Shown here piece by piece: positions 1 through 5,685 of a stretch of DNA of 5,685 nt. Position 1 is the stretch's first letter. Each line of letters starts with the position of its first letter. The notes under the pieces are model-generated. The model was not told the origin of the DNA. It was given only the letters and a program-made list of their open reading frames with translations, and did not search any database. Location of the stretch: NCBI GenBank assembly GCA_023438245.1, contig JAEXRD010000079.1, forward strand, positions 1 through 5,685. The letters are read 5' to 3'. The position numbers and the translations under genes are program-made. The stretch comes from Pseudomonadota bacterium (lineage in GTDB: Bacteria > Desulfobacterota > Desulfovibrionia > Desulfovibrionales > Desulfovibrionaceae).

Positions 1-21
1 CCCCCCCCCCCCCCCCCCCCC
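1..21. repeat. Homopolymer run of 21 C at the window edge
   Basis: The first 21 bases are all C, and the run may extend beyond the window. It ends about 24 nt before the candidate -35 box of lepA. Such a tract could be a slippage-prone element. At the very start of a sequence, however, it is more simply an artefact: poly-G read tails from two-colour sequencing appear as poly-C on the other strand. The run is certain as given; its biological reality is doubtful. Confidence 0.9.
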
Positions 22-44
22 ATTACCCGCCGCTCTCCTCCCAT

Positions 45-73
45 TAGACAGCCGGGCAATAATGCCGTACAAG
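45..73 (+). promoter_or_regulatory. Candidate sigma70 promoter of lepA-lepB
   Basis: TAGACA at 45-50 matches the -35 consensus TTGACA at 5 of 6 positions. After a 17-nt spacer, TACAAG at 68-73 matches TATAAT at 4 of 6. A start point near 80 would give a leader of roughly 67 nt before lepA. It is the best-spaced match in the short region available. A promoter upstream of the window cannot be excluded. Confidence 0.5.
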
Positions 74-82
74 GCTGTCGCC

Positions 83-125
83 CGCCTGGGCCAGCAACGC
101 CTTAGCCGAGACCTCAGGCGTCTCG
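83..125 (+). promoter_or_regulatory. Structured lepA leader with two competing hairpins
   Basis: Two inverted repeats overlap in the leader. Stem A pairs 83-90 (CGCCTGGG) with 113-120 (CTCAGGCG), giving 8 pairs including one G-T wobble. Stem B pairs 107-112 (CGAGAC) with 120-125 (GTCTCG) around a 7-nt loop at 113-119. The right arm of A is the loop of B plus base 120, so the two cannot form together. Neither is followed by a T run, so this is not a standard intrinsic attenuator. Any regulatory role is inference. Confidence 0.3.
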
Positions 126-146
126 ACTCGCGGACTTAAGGGACCT

Positions 147-1955
<1,809 letters not shown>

Positions 1956-1963
1956 CACCATCC

Positions 1964-1979
1964 CCGGCGCTCGCGCCGG
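1964..1979 (+). other. GC-rich hairpin between lepA and lepB
   Basis: CCGGCG (1964-1969) and CGCCGG (1974-1979) form a perfect 6-bp stem with a CTCG loop, lying between the lepA stop and the lepB ribosome binding site (AAGGA, 1986-1990). No T run follows, so it is not an intrinsic terminator. It could protect or process the mRNA, or tune lepB expression. The same core, CCGGCG-CNNG-CGCCGG, lies inside the palindrome at the window end (5667-5682). Confidence 0.6.
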
Positions 1980-1996
1980 ATACGCAAGGACGCTCA

Positions 1997-2716
1997 ATGA
2001 ATCCCAGATGGCTCAAGACGCTCAAGGAATATGTGGAGGCTTTGCTGGTGGCCGCCGTGCTGGCGCTCATCATCCGCGCCTTCGTGGTGCAGGCCTTCAA
2101 GATTCCCTCCGGCTCCATGCTGGAGACCCTGCAGATCGGCGACCAGCTGCTGGTGAGCAAGTTCCAGTACGGCATCAAGCTGCCCTTCACCGACCGCGTG
2201 CTCATCCCGGTCTCCGACCCCAAGCGCGGCGACATCATCGTGTTCGAGTACCCCTATGACGAGAAGCTCGACGCCATGCGCCCGCAGATGAAGGACGTGG
2301 ACTTCGTGAAGCGCGTGGTGGGCCTGCCCGGCGACGTGGTGGAGATCCGCGCCAAGGAGGTCTTCGTCAACGGCGAGAAGCTGAACGCCCCCTGGGCCCA
2401 GCACACCCGCGAGGACATCGCCCCCAACCCCATGGAGGGCCACCCCGAGGTGCAGTTCGACCCGGTGATGTACTTCGACCACTGCGAGGACGCCACGGCC
2501 TACTGCAGCGCCAAGCGCGACTGGATGCCCAAGTTCACCGTGCCCGCGGGCCAGTACTTCGTCATGGGCGACAACCGCGACGAGTCCTTCGACTCCCGCT
2601 TCTGGGGCTTCGTCAAGCGCGAGAACATCAAGGGCAAGGCGCTCATCATCTACTGGTCCTGGACCGGGCCTTCCAACATCCGCTGGGAGCGGCTGGGCCG
2701 GCTGCTGCACCAGTAG
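1997..2716 (+). CDS. lepB: Signal peptidase I (leader peptidase, S26A)
   Basis: LepB removes Sec and Tat signal peptides from exported proteins on the periplasmic face of the inner membrane, using a Ser/Lys dyad. The 239-residue product has one N-terminal membrane anchor (about 13-33) instead of the two seen in E. coli. Box B is PSGSM at 37-41 with catalytic Ser40. Box D is FVKRVVGLPGD at 103-113 with the general base Lys105. Box E, GDNRDESFDSR, lies at 191-201. The residues after Ser40 read MLETL instead of the common MxPTL. Residues about 125-185 form an insertion with Cys163 and Cys170, spaced much like the disulfide loop of the E. coli enzyme. The ATG at 1997 has AAGGA (1986-1990) six bases upstream. 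The frame is open back to 1418 inside lepA, but that part is not LepB-like. The gene is the second of a lepA-lepB operon and is followed by a terminator. Confidence 0.97.
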   Translation: MNPRWLKTLKEYVEALLVAAVLALIIRAFVVQAFKIPSGSMLETLQIGDQLLVSKFQYGIKLPFTDRVLIPVSDPKRGDIIVFEYPYDEKLDAMRPQMKDVDFVKRVVGLPGDVVEIRAKEVFVNGEKLNAPWAQHTREDIAPNPMEGHPEVQFDPVMYFDHCEDATAYCSAKRDWMPKFTVPAGQYFVMGDNRDESFDSRFWGFVKRENIKGKALIIYWSWTGPSNIRWERLGRLLHQ

Positions 2717-2734
2717 CGCCACGAATCTGGCTTC

Positions 2735-2775
2735 AGGCCCCGCCCGGAGCGATCCGGCGCGGGGCTTTCTCGTTT
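2735..2775 (+). terminator. Rho-independent terminator after lepB
   Basis: GCCCCGC (2737-2743) pairs with GCGGGGC (2759-2765), extended outward by a G-T wobble and an A-T pair. An inner CCGG/CCGG stem (2744-2747 with 2754-2757) closes a 6-nt loop, leaving C2758 bulged. The T-rich tail TTTCTCGTTT (2766-2775) follows. It lies 18 nt past the lepB stop and should end the lepA-lepB transcript, leaving the next gene to its own promoter. Confidence 0.85.
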
Positions 2776-2783
2776 CCGGCGGG

Positions 2784-2819
2784 CTGGACTTGCGCGGCGG
2801 GTTGGGGCATCTGGACAGC
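2784..2819 (+). promoter_or_regulatory. Candidate promoter or start signal of the M6-like gene (motif copy 1)
   Basis: CTGGAC (2784-2789), 13 nt, TGGGGCAT (2803-2810), 9 nt, then ATG (2820). The same two blocks with the same spacings to each other and to an ATG recur at 4001-4039. Read as sigma70, TGGACT (2785-2790) and CATCTG (2808-2813) are 17 nt apart, but the -10 match is poor and the start point would fall on or near the ATG. TGGGG could also act as a distant, weak ribosome binding site. Confidence 0.4.
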
Positions 2820-3989
2820 ATGAGGCCCCTTTCCGCCGCCCTCGCCCTGCTGGTGCTGCTGGCGCTGTGCGCCGCCTCCGGCCGCGCCCTGGCCCAGGCC
2901 GGGCCGGGCGTCAAGCGCGGCCTGGTGATCCTGGCCGCCTTCCCGGACGTGCGCCCGGACATGGACCGCGAGACCGTGGCGCAGCGCTTCTCCGTGCAGT
3001 TGGACCGCTACGTGCGCAACGCGTCCGACGGGGCGGCCTCGCTCTCCGTGGACGTGACCCCGGACTGGCTGACCCTGCCCCGGCCCGTGGGCGACTACCG
3101 CATCTCCCCGCGCAACCTGGAGGTGGACCGGGGGCGGGTCATGCGGCTCATCGACGACGCCCTGGCCCTGGCGGAGCGCTCGGCGGACCTCTCCTCCTAT
3201 GACTTCATCGCGCTGCAGCTGGGCGCGAAAATGAACGAATACGGCATGGTGGGCCTGTGCGGCTATCCGGGCATGCTGGGCTTCAGCAGCGAGGGCGACT
3301 TCACCACGCGCGGCGGCAGGCGCGTGCGCGGGGTGGCCATCTTCACCACCCAGGCCCACATGGGCACGCTGTTCCACGACGTGGCGCACATCCTGGGCGG
3401 CGTGCGCGGCGGCAAGCGCCAGGTTCCCTGCCTGTACGACCACGACCTGCAGGCCCGGCCCGGCCCGCTGCGCGAAGTCTTCGTCGGCTCCATCATCAAC
3501 ATGGGCTACTGGGACCCCATGTCCTGCCACTTCTACAGGCGCGAGCTGCCGCCGCCCGGCCTGTCCTCCTGGACGCGCCTGCGCCTTGGCTGGCTTGATC
3601 CCGCGCGGGTGCGCACCGTGGCCCCAGGCGAGCGCGCCGAGGTGCTGCTCGGCCCGCTGGCCGACCCGGCCTCGCCCGTGGCGGCCATCCGCATCCCGCT
3701 CTCGGACACGCAGTACTACCTCATCGAGAACCGCCAGCCCGTGGGCAACGACCAGCACCTGCCGGGCAGCGGGGCGCTCATCCTGCGCGCCGACGACTCC
3801 GTGGGGGAATGCCGCCACGGGCGCGCGCCGGTGAAGCTGGTGGACGCCGACCCCTCGCGGCCCGGGCTCACGGGCGCGGCCTTCACGCCGGGGGCGCGCG
3901 GCGAGTTCGTGGACCGCGAGCACGGGGTGCGGGTGCGTGTGGTGGAGGCGCCGGGGCAGACCCTGCGCGTGGTGCTGGACGCCCCATAG
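2820..3989 (+). CDS. Exported M6-like metallopeptidase-family protein with HDxxH site
   Basis: The product has 389 residues. Residues 1-25 are a Sec signal peptide: MRP, a long Leu/Ala core, then ALA before Gln26; cleavage would release it to the periplasm or beyond. The body resembles the M6 (immune inhibitor A-like) family in order: HDVAH at 186-190 where the zinc motif HExxH is expected, PCLYD at 203-207 (family form PDLYD), GYWDPMS at 229-235, SSWTRLRLGWLDP at 249-261, and YYLIENRQ with LPGSGALI at 299-321. A beta-rich tail ends the protein. The general-base Glu is Asp187 (codon GAC), and about ten extra residues separate the HDVAHILGG block from PCLYD. Activity may be weak, altered or absent. 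The mature part has four Cys (147, 204, 236, 331). The ATG at 2820 was chosen because it starts directly at the signal peptide; its ribosome binding site is poor. The gene appears to stand alone. Family assignment is fairly firm; substrate is unknown. Confidence 0.85.
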   Translation: MRPLSAALALLVLLALCAASGRALAQAGPGVKRGLVILAAFPDVRPDMDRETVAQRFSVQLDRYVRNASDGAASLSVDVTPDWLTLPRPVGDYRISPRNLEVDRGRVMRLIDDALALAERSADLSSYDFIALQLGAKMNEYGMVGLCGYPGMLGFSSEGDFTTRGGRRVRGVAIFTTQAHMGTLFHDVAHILGGVRGGKRQVPCLYDHDLQARPGPLREVFVGSIINMGYWDPMSCHFYRRELPPPGLSSWTRLRLGWLDPARVRTVAPGERAEVLLGPLADPASPVAAIRIPLSDTQYYLIENRQPVGNDQHLPGSGALILRADDSVGECRHGRAPVKLVDADPSRPGLTGAAFTPGARGEFVDREHGVRVRVVEAPGQTLRVVLDAP

Positions 3990-4000
3990 CCGCCAACCCC

Positions 4001-4036
4001 CTGGACAAAATCCCGGCCCTGGGGCATTCTGTATCA
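4001..4036 (+). promoter_or_regulatory. Candidate promoter or start signal upstream of comM (motif copy 2)
   Basis: CTGGAC (4001-4006), 13 nt, TGGGGCAT (4020-4027), 9 nt, then ATG at 4037, matching the arrangement before 2820. TGGACA (4002-4007) fits the -35 consensus at 5 of 6 positions, and CATTCT (4025-4030), 17 nt on, fits the -10 at only 3 of 6. A start point would fall near 4037. Transcription of comM from here, rather than by read-through from the gene upstream, is plausible because the gap is 103 nt. No clear terminator lies in that gap, so read-through remains possible. Confidence 0.4.
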
Positions 4037-4096
4037 ATGAATGCAAGCCCTTCCTCCCGCTCCCTTTCCGCTTGTCCTGGCCGGGGCCCGAGATGA
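4037..4096 (+). CDS. Putative 19-codon leader ORF overlapping the comM start
   Basis: An ATG at 4037 opens a 19-residue frame, MNASPSSRSLSACPGRGPR, ending at TGA 4094-4096. The stop overlaps the comM ATG (4093-4095) in the ATGA arrangement typical of translational coupling. The ATG sits at the same distance from the shared upstream motif as the start of the M6-like gene does from its copy. The peptide has no recognisable domain and no regulatory codon run. comM has only a weak ribosome binding site of its own, which fits coupling. A frame this short can arise by chance, so translation is unproven. Confidence 0.3.
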   Translation: MNASPSSRSLSACPGRGPR

Positions 4097-5631
4097 TCGC
4101 CAAGGCCCGAACCGCCGCCCTGCTGGGCATCGAGGCCCATCTGGTGGACCTGGAGGTGGACCTGACGCGCTCCGGCCTGCCCGCGTTCACGCTTGTGGGC
4201 CTGGCCGAGGGCGCCGTGCGCGAGGCCAAGGAGCGCGTCCTCTCCTCGCTCAAGAACGCCGGGTTCAAGCTGCCGCCCTCGCGCATCACCGTGAACCTGG
4301 CCCCGGCGGACCTGCGCAAGGAGGGCAGCGCCTACGACCTGCCGCTGGCCCTGGCGCTGCTGGCCGCCAGCGAGGCCTTTGAGGGGGACCGCCTGGACGG
4401 CTGGTTCCTGGCCGGGGAGCTCTCGCTGGACGGCGCGCTCAAGCCCGTGCCCGGCGTGCTGCCCCTGGCCATCCTGGCGCGCGACAGCGGGGCCAAGGGG
4501 CTCATCGTGCCGCGCGCCAACGCGGGCGAGGGCGCGGTGGTGCAGGGGCTGGCCGTGTACGGGGTGGACAGCCTGCTCCAGGCCGTGCGGCTCGTCACCG
4601 GGGAGGAGATCTTCGAGCCTGCCGTTGTCGATGTGGAGGCCATCTGGGCCGAGCAGGCGGGCCGCGCCGGGGACTTCGCCGAGGTGAAGGGCCAGGACCA
4701 CGCCAAGCGCGCCATCGAGATCGCGGCGGCCGGGGGGCATAATCTGCTTTTTGTAGGTCCCCCCGGCAGCGGCAAGACCATGCTCTCCCAGCGCATTCCC
4801 ACCGTGCTGCCCCCGCTGACCTTCGACGAGGCCCTGGAGGTCACCAAGGTCTATTCCGTGGCCGGGATGCTGGGGCGCGAGGCCCCGCTGGTGGTGGAAC
4901 GGCCCTTCCGCAGCCCGCACCACACCATCTCCGACGCGGGGCTCATCGGCGGGGGCGTGGTGCCCAGGCCGGGCGAGGTCTCCCTGGCGCACCGGGGCGT
5001 GCTGTTTCTGGACGAACTGCCGGAATTCAAGAAGCACGTGCTGGAGGTGCTGCGCCAGCCGCTGGAGGACGGGCGGGTGACCATCTCGCGCGCCGCCATG
5101 GCCCTGACCTATCCGGCGGACCTGATGCTGGTGGCGGCCATGAACCCCTGCCCCTGCGGCTACCTCACCGACGACCGCCACGTGTGCGCCTGCTCGCCGC
5201 GCAGCGTGCAGCAGTACCGCGCGCGCATCTCCGGCCCCCTGCTCGACCGCATCGACCTCCAGGTGGAGGTGCCCGCCGTGCCCTACGAGGACCTGAAGGC
5301 CCCGCGGGGCTCGCGCGGCTCGGGCGAGATGCGCGCCAACATCGTGCGCGTGCGCAAGGTCCAGGCCGAGCGCTACGCCGGGGAGTACATCCGGCTCAAC
5401 AGCGAGCTGTCCGGGTCGCTTTTGGAGCAGTGGTGCGCCGTGGGCGCGCAGGAGCAGAAGTTCCTGGAGCAGGCCGTGAGCAGCCTGGGCCTCTCGGCCC
5501 GGGCCTACACCCGCGTGCTGCGCATCGCCCGCACCATCGCCGACCTGGACGGGGCCGGGAGCCTGGACTGCGGGCACCTGGCCGAGGCCATCAACTTCCG
5601 CACCATGGACCGGGTGGCCCAGGCGGGGTAG
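4093..5631 (+). CDS. comM: ComM/YifB family Mg chelatase-like AAA+ ATPase
   Basis: ComM is a hexameric AAA+ helicase that promotes branch migration when incoming single-stranded DNA recombines during natural transformation. It is found widely, including in species not known to be transformable, and is often misannotated as magnesium chelatase. The 512 residues match the usual size and layout. A Lon-like ChlI domain spans about 20-141. The AAA+ core follows, with Walker A GPPGSGKT at 222-229, Walker B VLFLDE at 303-308 (Asp307, Glu308), a sensor-like Asn351, and GPLLDRID at 381-388 with Arg386 as candidate arginine finger. The family cysteine motif is present as C353-P-C355 and C365-A-C367. 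A helical C-terminal domain spans about 405-505. The ATG at 4093 puts the N-terminus where the family begins; its ribosome binding site is only GGGG (4083-4086). A TTG at 4072 is the only nearby in-frame alternative. The leader ORF stop overlaps this start. Confidence 0.95.
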   Translation: MIAKARTAALLGIEAHLVDLEVDLTRSGLPAFTLVGLAEGAVREAKERVLSSLKNAGFKLPPSRITVNLAPADLRKEGSAYDLPLALALLAASEAFEGDRLDGWFLAGELSLDGALKPVPGVLPLAILARDSGAKGLIVPRANAGEGAVVQGLAVYGVDSLLQAVRLVTGEEIFEPAVVDVEAIWAEQAGRAGDFAEVKGQDHAKRAIEIAAAGGHNLLFVGPPGSGKTMLSQRIPTVLPPLTFDEALEVTKVYSVAGMLGREAPLVVERPFRSPHHTISDAGLIGGGVVPRPGEVSLAHRGVLFLDELPEFKKHVLEVLRQPLEDGRVTISRAAMALTYPADLMLVAAMNPCPCGYLTDDRHVCACSPRSVQQYRARISGPLLDRIDLQVEVPAVPYEDLKAPRGSRGSGEMRANIVRVRKVQAERYAGEYIRLNSELSGSLLEQWCAVGAQEQKFLEQAVSSLGLSARAYTRVLRIARTIADLDGAGSLDCGHLAEAINFRTMDRVAQAG

Positions 5632-5663
5632 GGCGGCGGGCCTTCCCCAAACGGACGCGGGGC

Positions 5664-5685
5664 GTTCCGGCGCATGCGCCGGAAC
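5664..5685 (+). terminator. Perfect palindrome after comM, probable terminator hairpin cut by the window end
   Basis: GTTCCGGCG (5664-5672) is the exact reverse complement of CGCCGGAAC (5677-5685). With the CATG between them this gives a 9-bp stem and 4-nt loop, or a 22-nt perfect palindrome. It lies 32 nt past the comM stop, a usual place for an intrinsic terminator. The window ends on its last base, so the T run that would confirm it cannot be seen and the stem may be longer. The core matches the hairpin between lepA and lepB. Confidence 0.5.

Noticed and set aside
1964..1979. Terminator between lepA and lepB
   Set aside because: The hairpin is followed by ATACGCAAGGA, with no T run, and leads directly into the lepB ribosome binding site.
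2790..2819. TTG start at 2790 adding ten residues to the M6-like protein
   Set aside because: It would put a non-hydrophobic segment before an otherwise ideal signal peptide and place coding sequence inside the shared upstream motif. The ATG at 2820 fits better.
2859..2873. Lipoprotein signal (LALC) in the M6-like protein
   Set aside because: Leu directly before the Cys does not fit the lipobox, which needs Ala, Gly or Ser there. A signal peptidase I site (ALA before Gln26) is present instead.
3937..4092. N-terminal extension of comM to a GTG at 3937 or a TTG at 4072
   Set aside because: The extra residues are Trp/Pro/Arg-rich and unlike the family; the longer form overlaps the preceding gene. 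The family N-terminus begins at the ATG at 4093.
2733..5577. Reverse-strand frames of 528 and 564 codons opposite the M6-like gene and comM
   Set aside because: They run across gene boundaries, the terminator and intergenic DNA. Their translations are Ala/Gly/His/Arg-rich without motifs, as expected of antisense frames in GC-rich genes.
4093..5631. Magnesium chelatase subunit (BchI/ChlI) for chlorophyll synthesis
   Set aside because: The N-terminal Lon-like domain, the CPC and CAC cysteine motif and the C-terminal domain are those of ComM/YifB, and no pigment genes are nearby.

Overview
The window looks like ordinary chromosome of a GC-rich Gram-negative bacterium. The most likely source is the Desulfovibrionales (Desulfobacterota). 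This is inferred from the strong G/C bias at third codon positions, the lepA-lepB pairing, and the overall look of the LepB and ComM proteins; no database search was possible. All real genes lie on the + strand and all are intact. The sequence starts in a run of 21 C and stops exactly at the end of a perfect palindrome, so the window may be a whole short contig with both ends set by sequencing or assembly limits.

Layout. Positions 1-146 hold the poly-C run, a plausible sigma70 promoter (45-73) and a structured leader. lepA (147-1955, ribosomal GTPase EF4) and lepB (1997-2716, signal peptidase I) follow, 41 nt apart with a small hairpin between them, and a clear intrinsic terminator (2735-2775) closes the pair. 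Next is a single gene (2820-3989) for an exported protein of the M6 (immune inhibitor A-like) metallopeptidase family whose zinc site is atypical: HDxxH instead of HExxH. A 103-nt gap follows with a 19-codon leader ORF (4037-4096) whose stop overlaps the start of comM/yifB (4093-5631), a Mg-chelatase-like AAA+ ATPase. A hairpin at 5664-5685 ends the window.

How the genes relate. lepA and lepB form a conventional two-gene operon. LepB would cleave Sec signal peptides, including in principle the one on the M6-like protein, but that link is generic. Nothing in the sequence ties the M6-like protein to ComM in one pathway. They do share an upstream motif, CTGGAC-N13-TGGGGCAT-N9-ATG, with identical internal spacing, which suggests similar promoters or start-site signals.

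I see no mobile element, CRISPR array, tRNA, rRNA or evident new multi-gene system. The points most worth following are the altered M6 active site, the twin upstream motif, and the leader ORF coupled to comM.
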